Below, piece after piece: positions 1-7,695 of a stretch of DNA of 64,000 nucleotides. The stretch covers positions 1-64,000 of the forward strand of contig JAJYJS010000005.1 of NCBI GenBank assembly GCA_021789215.1, given 5' to 3'. The stretch's first letter is position 1. Every line of letters begins with the position of its first letter. The notes beneath the pieces were generated by a model, which was given only the letters and a program-made list of their open reading frames with translations, was not told the DNA's origin and searched no databases. Origin of the DNA: Nitrospirota bacterium. GTDB lineage: Bacteria; Nitrospirota; Thermodesulfovibrionia; Thermodesulfovibrionales; JdFR-88. Made by a program: the position numbers and the translations under genes.

Positions 1-997
1 TGTCCAGAAGGGGAGTTATGGAAAACCCGAGCCAGAGTTTTTTGCCCGAGGCTGTCTCGTAAAGTATCTCGCCCCTTTCAAGGGTCGTGCTTTTTTCAAG
101 GAGTCCGACAATCCGGCCCCTGAACACATCGCCGGGTTTTTTCCCGACGGCGTCCTCCCTTGAGAACTCCAGTATCTTTTCCGCCCTGGAGTTTGCCATC
201 GTTATCCTGTAATCGCCGTCCAGGCTTATGACCCCGCTTGGGACGCTCTCAAGGATGTTCCTGCTCAGGTCCTCTATCCTGTTTGCCCTGTCTTCGGCCA
301 TGGCCCTGAGCGTCTCGAGCTCCCTTTCGTTTTCCTTGAGCCTGGACACAAGCCCGTGGAAGGTGTCCACCACAAAGCCGACCTCGGTGGGGTTTTCCCT
401 TTCAGGCTGCTTTTTCTCCTTGGAGTAACCCCTGAAAAGCACATATCCCATCGCAAAAAGGAGGGAACTGCCCAGGAGGAAAAAAAGAAACGGCTGCACA
501 TCGGCATCCACCGCCGGTCCATCGAACACAAAGGCCAGGGCGGCGGATTTTTTGTCCGGCCCCGCTCCGTTTATGAAGGGGACCAGCACGGCCTGATAGC
601 TGGCGCCATCTTTGCTGAAACCCTGGGTAAAGGCATTGCCGCTTTCGATAGACTCGCGCACAACAGCACTGTCCTCTTTCAGCCACTGGGGCGTGACCGG
701 CCTGGGATTTGCCGTATCGTTGAGCACGGTGCCGTCCGGGGAAACGGCAAGTATCTGTTTCAGGCCCTGCCTTTCGGCGAAGTCGTAAAGCGGGTACTGT
801 GCGGTAATGTCGATTGCCCTTTCCCTGATGAGCCTTTCGGAAAGGGTGGCTATCCGGATATTCCTTTCCCGCAGGGCGGCCCCGGTCGATTGGGTGACCG
901 TTTTCAGCTCCCCCCATTCGACAGCCGAGAAGATTACAAGGAACAGAGCAAGGGAAACCGAGAACGGATATATGAGAGTCCTGTTAAAACTGCCCAT
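1..997 (-). CDS. PAS-domain membrane sensor, probable histidine kinase (partial, runs off left edge)
   Basis: This open frame reaches the window edge, so about 332 N-terminal residues are visible. A membrane helix lies near residues 8-28 and a second near 168-190, with an extracytoplasmic segment of about 140 residues between them. A charged helical linker then leads into a PAS-like fold starting near residue 247 (NILESVPSGVISLDGDY). This layout is typical of NtrB/PilS-type sensor kinases, but the kinase core lies outside the window, so that class is inferred. The start ATG overlaps the last 14 bases of the prepilin peptidase gene upstream. Cotranscription with a type IV pilus/type II secretion maturation gene would fit a pilus-regulating sensor, though this is not proven. 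Confidence 0.7.
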   Translation of the reverse strand, partial: MGSFNRTLIYPFSVSLALFLVIFSAVEWGELKTVTQSTGAALRERNIRIATLSERLIRERAIDITAQYPLYDFAERQGLKQILAVSPDGTVLNDTANPRPVTPQWLKEDSAVVRESIESGNAFTQGFSKDGASYQAVLVPFINGAGPDKKSAALAFVFDGPAVDADVQPFLFFLLGSSLLFAMGYVLFRGYSKEKKQPERENPTEVGFVVDTFHGLVSRLKENERELETLRAMAEDRANRIEDLSRNILESVPSGVISLDGDYRITMANSRAEKILEFSREDAVGKKPGDVFRGRIVGLLEKSTTLERGEILYETASGKKLWLGFSITPLLD

Positions 998-1793
998 GCC
1001 TCAGATACCAGAAAACGACCTCCCGGCCGAAAAAGAGGCTTATAAGGGCGCCCAGGGCGAGAAAAGGGCCAAACGGTATCTTCGTCTTCCTGCCTTTTCC
1101 CTTCGCTATCATGAGATAGAGGCCGACCGCGGAGCCCAGCAGGCTCCCCGCAAACGTGGTCAGCAGGACGCCCTTCCACCCAAGCACCGCCCCAACCATG
1201 GCCATCATCTTGATGTCCCCGCCCCCCATGCCGCCCCTGCTTGCAACGGCAATTATGTAATAAAGCCCAAAGCCCGTGGCCGCCCCTATGAGGGAGGTCT
1301 TAAGGCCCATGCCGCCCAGCAGACGGAAGGGGTCGGGCAGGATGAGCCATGCCCCCAGAATGCCAAGCAGGATACCGGGGAGTGTAATCTCGTCAGGGAT
1401 AATCTGGAAGTCCAGGTCTATAAACGTTATTATGACGAGCGCCGTGGCAAAAACGAAATAGAAGAGCGTGGCTGGCGTAAGCCCGTATCTGTATGCCACC
1501 AGAAAATAGAGCAGCCCGTTCAGCGCCTCGACCAGCGGGTACCTGGGAGATATAGGCTGCCCGCACGCCCTGCACCTGCCCCTCAGAAAAAGGTAGCTTA
1601 AAAGGGGTATGTTGTCCCACGGCTTTATCTGTTTTCCGCAGGAGGGGCAGCTCGAAGGAGGGGTGACGACCGATTTTTCCCTTGGCAGCCTGTATATGCA
1701 GACATTCGCGAAGGAGCCTGTAACAAGGCCCAGGACGGCGGAGAACACATAGAGGGGGAGCCCTCCCTGAAAGACCATGAACTGCTCAGGCAT
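984..1793 (-). CDS. pilD: Prepilin peptidase / N-methyltransferase
   Basis: This is a bifunctional A24-family aspartic protease of the inner membrane that cleaves type IV prepilin-like leader peptides and N-methylates the new N-terminus. The N-terminal domain carries the two-pair zinc motif (CPSC and CRAC about 22 residues later). The protease part has both catalytic aspartates, in FIDLDFQIIPD and in the GGGDIK motif, among about seven hydrophobic segments. I chose the ATG at 1793, which overlaps the stop of the upstream small gene by 8 bases and follows a GGGA stretch; a TTG at 1808 is possible. It yields about 269 aa, normal for the family. It lies between a small helical protein gene and a sensor kinase gene, with no pilin genes in view. 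Confidence 0.9.
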   Translation of the reverse strand: MPEQFMVFQGGLPLYVFSAVLGLVTGSFANVCIYRLPREKSVVTPPSSCPSCGKQIKPWDNIPLLSYLFLRGRCRACGQPISPRYPLVEALNGLLYFLVAYRYGLTPATLFYFVFATALVIITFIDLDFQIIPDEITLPGILLGILGAWLILPDPFRLLGGMGLKTSLIGAATGFGLYYIIAVASRGGMGGGDIKMMAMVGAVLGWKGVLLTTFAGSLLGSAVGLYLMIAKGKGRKTKIPFGPFLALGALISLFFGREVVFWYLRHGQF

Positions 1794-2112
1794 TTTTCCC
1801 GGGATCAACTGGCCTGCTTATGTTTGATGCACGCTCCGTAAGGTCCGTAAGCTCCTCGTTAAGCATCTCCATTTCCCTGAGGACCGTTTGTATATATTCA
1901 TCCTTGCAAATAACGGAAATCTGCTGCCTGGACTCGAAGACCTTTTCCCCGATTGCCTGGGCCAGCTCCGCCCTCTTCCTCTTCAGCTCTTCGGCCTTGC
2001 CCATGAGCTTGAAGAAGGCTATCTCCACCTTTATCCGTTCACCAAGAAGCTCGGAAAACCACCTGAGTCTTTCGATGCCCCTGTTAAAATTCTCTCTAAG
2101 GCGCTCAAGCAT
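1786..2112 (-). CDS. Small helical protein of unknown function
   Basis: I do not recognise this 108-residue protein. It is rich in Glu, Lys, Arg and Leu with heptad-like spacing over residues 1-75 and has no membrane segment or signal peptide, so a coiled-coil or long helical hairpin is likely. A single Cys sits near residue 69 (VICKDEY). It is the first gene of a three-gene minus-strand operon, with an AAGGGGG ribosome site before the ATG and an extended -10 box about 30 bases upstream. The overlap with pilD suggests translational coupling, so a role in pilus or secretion assembly is a guess from context only. Confidence 0.65.
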   Translation of the reverse strand: MLERLRENFNRGIERLRWFSELLGERIKVEIAFFKLMGKAEELKRKRAELAQAIGEKVFESRQQISVICKDEYIQTVLREMEMLNEELTDLTERASNISRPVDPGKNA

Positions 2113-2141
2113 GAAGCCCCCTTTAGCGGCTTTATTGCTTT

Positions 2142-2150
2142 AGTATATCA
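2142..2150 (-). promoter_or_regulatory. Extended -10 promoter for the pilD operon
   Basis: On the minus strand the sequence reads TGATATACT, a TGn plus near-consensus -10 box, about 30 bases before the first ATG. No clear -35 box is visible. Candidate only. Confidence 0.35.
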
Positions 2151-2198
2151 ATTTCCACCCCTGTTATGCGATTGGGCGGCGGGGTGGGCCTTATCTTG

Positions 2199-2207
2199 TG
2201 TTATAAT
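2199..2207 (+). promoter_or_regulatory. Extended -10 promoter for the sensor/trehalose synthase gene
   Basis: TGTTATAAT gives a perfect TATAAT with a TG extension about 170 bases before the start codon at 2379. No good -35 box sits at 16-18 bases. The implied 5' leader of about 165 bases shows no structure I can assign. Confidence 0.4.
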
Positions 2208-2378
2208 TGCAGTGTTTAAAAAACAAACTCGAAGTTCTCAGGCTCAAGCTGGTTTAGACTCTGAAATCTCCCGCTCCCGTAAAGCCCGGATTTTTTTGGC
2301 AGCTTGGAAAAGAAAAAATTTCTGCTCATGCTCTGAAGGGCGCAAAAAAGTCCAAATCTGCAAAGGAGGCGCCTGAAA

Positions 2379-4622
2379 ATGAAGATATCCTTCAGGATCA
2401 TAGTCTCTCTGCTCTTTGTAGCGGCGCTGGCTTCCCTGGGATTTTCCCTCTTTCAGGCCAGGAGCGACGAGAAACGGCTCACGAGCGACCTTGAGAAACG
2501 GGCCGTGGTACTTGCCGACAGCCTTCAGGGCTCGGTGGAGCAGATGATCGAGTCAGGTTCCCTCAAAAGACTGCACATGTTCGTCAAGCGCTTCAACAGG
2601 CGCGGAAACCTGGACGGGATCGCCATATTGAACAGCTCCGGCGAAACCATCAATTCATCTCCTGAGGTATCAAAGTACCTTGATAAGGTAAGGCCGGAGA
2701 TTATAAAGTCTTTGTCGGAAAACCAGACGGTTTCCGACTTTGTCTCGGTAAACGGGCGCAAGAAATATATTTACGCCATCCAGACAGGGCAGGGAAACGG
2801 CATAAATTTCGGCTCCCTGGGACTTTTTTATGACACCCCCTTCATCGACACAATACTCAAGGAAACGCTTTTCGACAATCTGATCCGGTTCCTTATCCTC
2901 TCGCTCCTCATAATTTTCACTACGGTCCTTGTGGTGCGCTGGAGCATCACCGGCCCCATAGCGCAGCTTGCGGGCTGGCTCAAGGAACTGCGCGTGGGCA
3001 AAATAAAGCAGCCGCCCAGCATTTCGGGCAGGGCGGACGTGCTGGGAGTCCTGGCCGATGAAATAGGAGACTTGGTAAAGGCCCTTTCGATTTCGAGGGC
3101 GGTGGAGGACGAAAGGGCAATGCTGCGGATGAAAACGGAGTCGACCTGGACACCCGAAAGGCTCAAGGAGCGCATGCGCCGCGAGCTTGGGGACAAGAAC
3201 CTCTTCGTGGTCTCAAACCGCGAGCCATATATGCATATGAAAAAAGGCAGGAAAACGGAGTGCACCGTCCCGGCGGGCGGCCTCGTGACCGCACTTGACC
3301 CCGTGCTCAGGGCATGCGGCGGCGTCTGGGTGGCGCAGGGCAGCGGCGATGCCGACAGGGAAACCTCGGACGAAAGGGGCAGGCTCAAGGTGCCCCCTGA
3401 TGAGCAGTCCTACACCTTGAGGAGAGTTTGGCTTTCAAAACAGGAAGAACAGGGTTTTTATTACGGCTTTTCAAACGAGGGCATCTGGCCCCTTTGCCAT
3501 ATTACGCATACCCGCCCGACTTTCCGCCTCGATGACTGGATAGAGTACCAGAAGGTGAACGAGAGGTTCGCCCGCACGCTTTTTGAAGAGATAGAGGGAG
3601 AGGACTCTCCGCTGGTGCTCATTCAGGACTACCATTTCGCCCTGCTGCCGCTGCTCGTAAAAAAGGAGCGCCCTGACGCCCACGTGGGCATATTCTGGCA
3701 TATACCCTGGCCCAACCCGGAGGTGTTCGGGATATGCCCCTGGCGGGAGGAGATACTGATAGGGCTCCTTGGGGCAGACCTGATAGGGTTCCACACCCAG
3801 TTCCACTGCAACAATTTCCTGGAGACGGTAGACCGCTTCCTCGAATCGAAGATAGACTGGGAAAGGTTCTCAGCCGAGCGCCGCGGCCATGTAAGTTTTG
3901 TAAAACCGTTCCCCATCAGTGTTGCCCCATGGCCTGGCAGGGGCGACGGCCGCCCCGCGCCCTCGAAAGAAGACATCTTCCGGGAGCTGGACATCAGCGC
4001 CAGGTACCTGGGAGTGGGCGTGGACAGGATAGACTACACCAAGGGGATAATCGAGCGGTTCAAGGCAATCGAGCGGTTTTTCGAAAAACAGCCGGAATTT
4101 ATAGGGCAGTTCACCTTTGTGGAGCTTGGAGCCCCCAGCCGGACACTCATAAAACAATACCTGGACCTTGTGTCCGGCATCGAAGAAACGGTGCAGAAGA
4201 TAAACTGGCGTTTTTCGCAGGGCAAGAATTGGAAACCGATCGTCTTTCTCAAGGACCATCATACCCATGAGACGATCAATTCCTATTACAGGGCGGCTGA
4301 CCTGTGCATGGTGACTTCCCTCCATGACGGCATGAACCTCGTGGCAAAGGAGTTCGTGGCCTCCCAGGAAGGCGGCAGCGGCGTGCTGATACTGAGCCAA
4401 TTCACAGGGGCGTCGAGGGAACTCCATGACGCCATAATAGTGAACCCTTATGACATCGAGGAGATGGCTGGAGCCGTTCATCTGGCGCTTTCAATGGAGC
4501 CGTCGGAAAAGGCCGCCAGGATGAAGAGGCTTGGCGAGGTGGTAAAGGAAAGGAACGTTTATTACTGGGCGGCAAACCTGATAAGCTCGGTGGCAAGGCT
4601 CAGGATTCAGCCTGAAAGATGA
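2379..4622 (+). CDS. otsA: Membrane sensor/HAMP fused to trehalose-6-phosphate synthase (GT20)
   Basis: The C-terminal 480 or so residues (from about 270) form a family GT20 enzyme that joins UDP-glucose and glucose-6-phosphate into trehalose-6-phosphate. Visible motifs are LFVVSNREP with a following [23 protein letters not shown] with the donor-binding Arg and Lys, and [12 protein letters not shown]. In front of it lies a receptor-like module: a helix at about 7-25, an extracytoplasmic stretch of about 140 residues, a second helix at about 168-188 and a HAMP-like linker to about 240. OtsA proteins are usually about 470 aa and soluble, so this 747-aa form is an unusual fusion. A strong GGAGG sits 9 bases before the ATG. 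No trehalose-phosphatase gene is in the window. Confidence 0.9.
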   Translation: MKISFRIIVSLLFVAALASLGFSLFQARSDEKRLTSDLEKRAVVLADSLQGSVEQMIESGSLKRLHMFVKRFNRRGNLDGIAILNSSGETINSSPEVSKYLDKVRPEIIKSLSENQTVSDFVSVNGRKKYIYAIQTGQGNGINFGSLGLFYDTPFIDTILKETLFDNLIRFLILSLLIIFTTVLVVRWSITGPIAQLAGWLKELRVGKIKQPPSISGRADVLGVLADEIGDLVKALSISRAVEDERAMLRMKTESTWTPERLKERMRRELGDKNLFVVSNREPYMHMKKGRKTECTVPAGGLVTALDPVLRACGGVWVAQGSGDADRETSDERGRLKVPPDEQSYTLRRVWLSKQEEQGFYYGFSNEGIWPLCHITHTRPTFRLDDWIEYQKVNERFARTLFEEIEGEDSPLVLIQDYHFALLPLLVKKERPDAHVGIFWHIPWPNPEVFGICPWREEILIGLLGADLIGFHTQFHCNNFLETVDRFLESKIDWERFSAERRGHVSFVKPFPISVAPWPGRGDGRPAPSKEDIFRELDISARYLGVGVDRIDYTKGIIERFKAIERFFEKQPEFIGQFTFVELGAPSRTLIKQYLDLVSGIEETVQKINWRFSQGKNWKPIVFLKDHHTHETINSYYRAADLCMVTSLHDGMNLVAKEFVASQEGGSGVLILSQFTGASRELHDAIIVNPYDIEEMAGAVHLALSMEPSEKAARMKRLGEVVKERNVYYWAANLISSVARLRIQPER

Positions 4623-4632
4623 AAAAACGGTT

Positions 4633-5553
4633 TTAAATCCTTCCCTCTTTCCTGAACTGCTCCAGCTTCTGCCTTATCGCGGGCAGGGCCGCCTGCGCCG
4701 CCCTCTCGCCCTCCAGCATGGCGTCGTATTTCCTTGAAAAGTCGCTTGAGCCTATATAACCGACCCTTGGCCTTATCACCACATCCGCCTTTGCAAGCTG
4801 GGCATAGGAAATCTTCGAATACATTATGTCCACGGATTTCAGCATCGTGTCCAGCGTGCCCGTGGGCCGGGCATCGTCCATATCGGCGGATATGTCCACC
4901 GCTATGACTATATCGGCCCCGTAGCGCCTGGCCTCCTGCACGGCAACGGGGCTTACCACGCCCCCATCCACATACATCCTGCCGTTAATCACCGCAGGCC
5001 TGAAGACCCCCGGTATCGAGCAGCTGGCCCTTACCGCCATGCCCGTGTCCCCTTTGCCGAAAACAACTTCCTTTCCGCTCTGGATGTCGGTTGCAACCGC
5101 ATAAAAAGGTATCTTCAATTTCTCAATCGGGGTGTTGTGCACCATCCTGTCAACGAAGCTCTCAAGCCTTTCGCCTTTCAGGAACCCGTTATCCGGCAGG
5201 GTGATATCGGCTATGTCGTCCTTGGTGATGGAATTGGCTATCTTCTGAAGGTCGTATGCGCTGTAGCCATAAGCGTAAAGGCTTCCGACAAAACTGCCCA
5301 CGCTGGTGCCCACTATCATGCTTATCGGAATATGGTTGGCCTCCAGGACCTTTATTACCCCCACATGGGCAAAACCCCTTGCCGCGCCCGCTCCAAGCAC
5401 AAGCGCCACCTTGACGGGCTTTTTTGGAAGCAGCACGGGAGGCGGCTGGACGGCCCTGGGCGCACAGGACAGGACGAGCAGGGAAACAAACAGCAGCAGC
5501 AACAGGGCTTTGATTTTTAAATATTTTATGGAAAAATTCCAGCCGTTCAGCAT
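4633..5553 (-). CDS. Patatin-like phospholipase lipoprotein
   Basis: This is a serine-aspartate lipid acyl hydrolase of the RssA/patatin type, predicted to be a lipoprotein. The N-terminus has a hydrophobic signal ending in LVLSC, a lipobox-like sequence with Cys near residue 28. The catalytic set is complete: the oxyanion loop GAGAARG, the nucleophile elbow GTSVGS, and the DGG motif. I chose the ATG at 5553, preceded by GAGAGG. A longer reading frame extends upstream but would run into the DUF488 gene and has no signal-like sequence. The product is 306 aa. It is last in the minus-strand run alkA-like, DUF488, patatin, and converges on the trehalose gene with only 10 bases between stops. Confidence 0.85.
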   Translation of the reverse strand: MLNGWNFSIKYLKIKALLLLLFVSLLVLSCAPRAVQPPPVLLPKKPVKVALVLGAGAARGFAHVGVIKVLEANHIPISMIVGTSVGSFVGSLYAYGYSAYDLQKIANSITKDDIADITLPDNGFLKGERLESFVDRMVHNTPIEKLKIPFYAVATDIQSGKEVVFGKGDTGMAVRASCSIPGVFRPAVINGRMYVDGGVVSPVAVQEARRYGADIVIAVDISADMDDARPTGTLDTMLKSVDIMYSKISYAQLAKADVVIRPRVGYIGSSDFSRKYDAMLEGERAAQAALPAIRQKLEQFRKEGRI

Positions 5554-5603
5554 ACTGAAAGCAGCCTCTCTTTCAAAGGCTGCTTTAGTATACAACAACC
5601 GGC

Positions 5604-6161
5604 TTATTCTTTCTTTTCGGTCTCTTTTTCCCGGGCCGGGTATGTTATTTTTAGCCCTTCCACCCTGGCCTCCGGATTGAGCGTATGGGGCTGAAGGGAC
5701 TTGTCGCTGATTATGTGCTCCACGCGCACCCCTCTTGCCACAAGGGCGTCCGAGATAAGGTTCCGGTGGCAGCGCCAGGGCAGGGCCTCCGCGCACATGA
5801 CGGCGACTTTTTCCGCCTTCGCAAGCTCTATCAGCTCATCGAGGTTCTCATTGAATTCCTCCGTGAGCATGTAGTCGGCAAAGCCCCTGAAAGAGGAGTT
5901 CTTCCATCCGGTGTTAGGCGAACTCTTGAGCGGATGGCGAAGCCCGCCAAGCCCCTTTATATGCTGATATCCTATCCCCGCGTTCTTCAGGGTCTCCGGC
6001 AGGGCGTCTATATTGAACTGCGGGTTGAAGCTGGAGCGCGGCACGCTCCGGACGTCAACGAGCATCGTTATGCCGAATTTTTTTAAAAGCCAGACAAAAT
6101 CGCTTATAAGGCGGGTCGAATGGCCTATCGTATAAATGGTCAGCTTGTTTTGCTCATTCAT
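5604..6161 (-). CDS. DUF488 family protein
   Basis: The 185-residue protein starts with the family hallmark IYTIGHS and contains VDVRSVPRSS and the conserved CAEALPWRCHR segment. Function of the family is not settled; its Cys and His-rich motifs suggest a nucleic-acid or metal-linked role. The ATG overlaps the end of the upstream glycosylase gene by 8 bases, with an AGGGG ribosome site inside that gene, so the two are probably translated together. Pairing with a base-excision glycosylase suggests, without proving, a DNA-damage setting. Confidence 0.85.
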   Translation of the reverse strand: MNEQNKLTIYTIGHSTRLISDFVWLLKKFGITMLVDVRSVPRSSFNPQFNIDALPETLKNAGIGYQHIKGLGGLRHPLKSSPNTGWKNSSFRGFADYMLTEEFNENLDELIELAKAEKVAVMCAEALPWRCHRNLISDALVARGVRVEHIISDKSLQPHTLNPEARVEGLKITYPAREKETEKKE

Positions 6162-7083
6162 TGATATACCCCTTTGACTCCAGCCCCTTCAAAAGCAGGT
6201 GGAAATAGACGAGCCCGCCATAAGGGCTCCACCTGGAGACTATGCCGCCCACACCGTTGTAGTCCAGCCTTTCCGTTACCCCAAGCCACATTGCGAGTTT
6301 TTTCCTGGCGCCCGCGTCATCTCCGGGAAATATGCGCACCCTTCCAAGCCCCCTTAAAAGCACATATTCTGCGCTCCATCTGCCTACCCCCCGTATGCCA
6401 AGAAGCTCCCTCAGGGCGGACTCGTCATCCATCGGTCCAAGCCCCTCCGGGTCGAGGAGGCCCTTTGTTATCCTGTCCGAAAGCTCCCGTATCGCCCGCG
6501 CCTTCTGAGCGCTGTATCCCATGGAGCGGAAACCCTCTTGCGGCACCCCCGCAAGGTCTTCCGGGAGGGGAAAGGCGCTGCCGCCGCCATCCCCTTCAAA
6601 ATGCCTTCCCCATGCCTCCGTAATCCTGTTCAAGAGCCTTATCCCAACCAGGAGCGAGAGCTGCTGGCAGGCCATTGCATTTACCAGGCCCTCAAACACC
6701 GTCGGGAACCTTGGGGGCTTGAGGCCCCTGAACCTCTCGGCAAGCGGCCCCAGGTCCCTGTCCTTTTTCGCCATGCCGTAAAAGTCCTTCAACCCGGTTT
6801 GAAGCCCCAGAACGCGGCCGAGCGCGGCGGCTATATCTTCCTTCAGCGAAGGACGGAGTTTTTTTTCTTCTCCCCTGGCTGAGACCTCAAGCGCGGGGCT
6901 GTCCACACCGCCGGTCTGGACAGCCGTTACCGAAACAGGGGCGCCTTCAAATACAAAGACCCTTTGATAAAAACCCCCGTCCCACCTGTCCATCATGTTT
7001 TCCGGCCTCCGCCGCAGCGCCCACGCAGTATAGTCCAGTCTGAAAGGCGGCACAGCCCTGAGCAGGAAGTTCAGGGTCTTCAT
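6154..7083 (-). CDS. DNA-3-methyladenine glycosylase II-like (HhH-GPD)
   Basis: This base-excision repair enzyme removes alkylated purines. The 309-aa protein resembles AlkA: an N-terminal domain of about 100 residues, then a helix-hairpin-helix segment LLGIRGVGRWSAEYVLLRG followed by FPGDDAGA, whose Asp is the expected catalytic residue. The helix-hairpin-helix Gly-x-Gly is intact. There is no Shine-Dalgarno sequence before the ATG; instead a TGATAAACT extended -10 ends exactly 6 bases upstream, suggesting a leaderless message. It heads the three-gene minus-strand unit with the DUF488 and patatin genes. Confidence 0.85.
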   Translation of the reverse strand: MKTLNFLLRAVPPFRLDYTAWALRRRPENMMDRWDGGFYQRVFVFEGAPVSVTAVQTGGVDSPALEVSARGEEKKLRPSLKEDIAAALGRVLGLQTGLKDFYGMAKKDRDLGPLAERFRGLKPPRFPTVFEGLVNAMACQQLSLLVGIRLLNRITEAWGRHFEGDGGGSAFPLPEDLAGVPQEGFRSMGYSAQKARAIRELSDRITKGLLDPEGLGPMDDESALRELLGIRGVGRWSAEYVLLRGLGRVRIFPGDDAGARKKLAMWLGVTERLDYNGVGGIVSRWSPYGGLVYFHLLLKGLESKGYINE

Positions 7084-7089
7084 AACAAG

Positions 7090-7098
7090 AGTTTATCA
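7090..7098 (-). promoter_or_regulatory. Extended -10 box abutting the glycosylase start codon
   Basis: The minus strand reads TGATAAACT, ending 6 bases before the ATG at 7083. With the usual 6-7 base discriminator, transcription would begin at the start codon. No -35 box is evident. Confidence 0.35.
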
Positions 7099-7173
7099 CG
7101 GTTTTCCCCGAGTCTTTGAGACAGGTTCTAAATAAAATATAGCAGACCCGAGACAAGCCTACACCTGTTCCTG

Positions 7174-7203
7174 TTGACATCGCCAGAAGGCTTCCGGGAT
7201 AAT
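7174..7203 (+). promoter_or_regulatory. Sigma70-type promoter for the selenoprotein gene
   Basis: TTGACA at 7174-7179 and GATAAT at 7198-7203 are separated by 18 bases. The -10 box ends 6 bases before the ATG at 7210, and there is no ribosome site, so a leaderless transcript is likely. Confidence 0.6.
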
Positions 7204-7209
7204 GGTTTT

Positions 7210-7527
7210 ATGAAAATAGAATGCTATCTGTCGCAGGGTTGCGGCTCTGAAGAGGCCCTGAGGGAAAATATAAACAAGGCCCTGGAGGCCGGGGGGGCCA
7301 CCCATGCGGATGTCTCTTTCAGGAAGATAAGTCCGGACGAAGCGGAAAGGATGGGCCTGCGCGGCTCACCCTCCATTTTCATAAACGGAAACGCCGTTCA
7401 GCCTGTTCAAATGCCGGGGTTTTCCTGAAGGATGTTCGCGGACGGGTCCGGGAGGCTCTCGAATGTGCCATCGGTTGAAACGCTCCTGGAATATATGGGA
7501 ATAAAAGGTAAAGGCCCCTCAAAATAA
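7210..7527 (+). CDS. Small thioredoxin-fold selenoprotein (in-frame TGA read as Sec)
   Basis: The frame opens at ATG 7210, meets TGA at 7426-7428 (codon 73), and continues without another stop to TAA at 7525-7527, giving 105 residues. The first half looks like a thioredoxin-like fold: beta strand, GCGSEE with a single redox-type Cys11, helix, and GSPSIFING before a strand. The TGA falls in PGFS-Sec-RMF, at a place where relatives of this small (seleno)protein type carry Cys or Sec. The downstream part (NVPSVETLLEYMG) completes a final helix, which a truncated product would lack. A hairpin sits just after the TGA. If TGA is not recoded, this is a truncated 72-residue protein. Substrate and partners are unknown. 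Confidence 0.7.
7426..7464 (+). promoter_or_regulatory. Candidate bacterial SECIS hairpin after in-frame TGA
   Basis: Directly 3' of the TGA, CGGA (7439-7442) pairs with TCCG (7447-7450) around a G-rich CGGG loop that begins 15 bases after the TGA. GTTCG (7434-7438) can pair with CGAAT (7460-7464), leaving a 9-base bulge on the 3' side. Position and guanines in the loop match what SelB recognises in bacterial SECIS elements; the bulge makes the fold uncertain. Confidence 0.45.
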
Positions 7528-7570
7528 AAAACCCTCCGTCAAGCATTGATTCCAGCATAATTAATCCCTA

Positions 7571-7634
7571 AATTCCCTCACCCTCCGCAAGCTCCTCCCT
7601 CTCCCATTGGGAGAGGGCCGGGGTGAGGGAAATT
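7571..7634. repeat. Nested inverted repeat (GGGAGAGGG / GGGTGAGGG type)
   Basis: An outer inverted pair, AATTCCCTCACCC and GGGTGAGGGAAATT, encloses an inner palindrome CCCTCTCCCA / TGGGAGAGGG. A partial relative lies at 34989-35033. This looks like a dispersed extragenic palindrome and could act as a terminator after the selenoprotein gene. Confidence 0.6.
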
Positions 7635-7671
7635 GAGCTAATAGAACATTACTTAATACATCTTTCAAGCA

Positions 7672-7689
7672 GTATGAGATAATAAAATA
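7672..7689 (+). promoter_or_regulatory. Possible AT-rich -10 region before the cation efflux gene
   Basis: GATAAT (7678-7683, preceded by TGA) and TAAAAT (7684-7689) lie just before the ATG at 7696, where no ribosome site is visible. Either would place transcription start at or within a few bases of the start codon. Confidence 0.25.
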
Positions 7690-7695
7690 TCTTCT

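Noticed and set aside
807..1601. 264-aa plus-strand ORF across the pilD region
   Set aside because: The minus strand carries the A24 peptidase motifs; the plus frame is low-complexity shadow.
5554..5796. N-terminal extension of the patatin protein
   Set aside because: It overlaps the DUF488 gene in another frame and would bury the lipoprotein signal; a ribosome site supports the ATG at 5553.
7174..7428. A TTG-started ORF ending at TGA 7428 as a plain 84-aa protein
   Set aside because: The TTG is part of a TTGACA -35 box, and the frame continues past the TGA with conserved-looking sequence to a TAA, so Sec recoding with an ATG at 7210 explains more.
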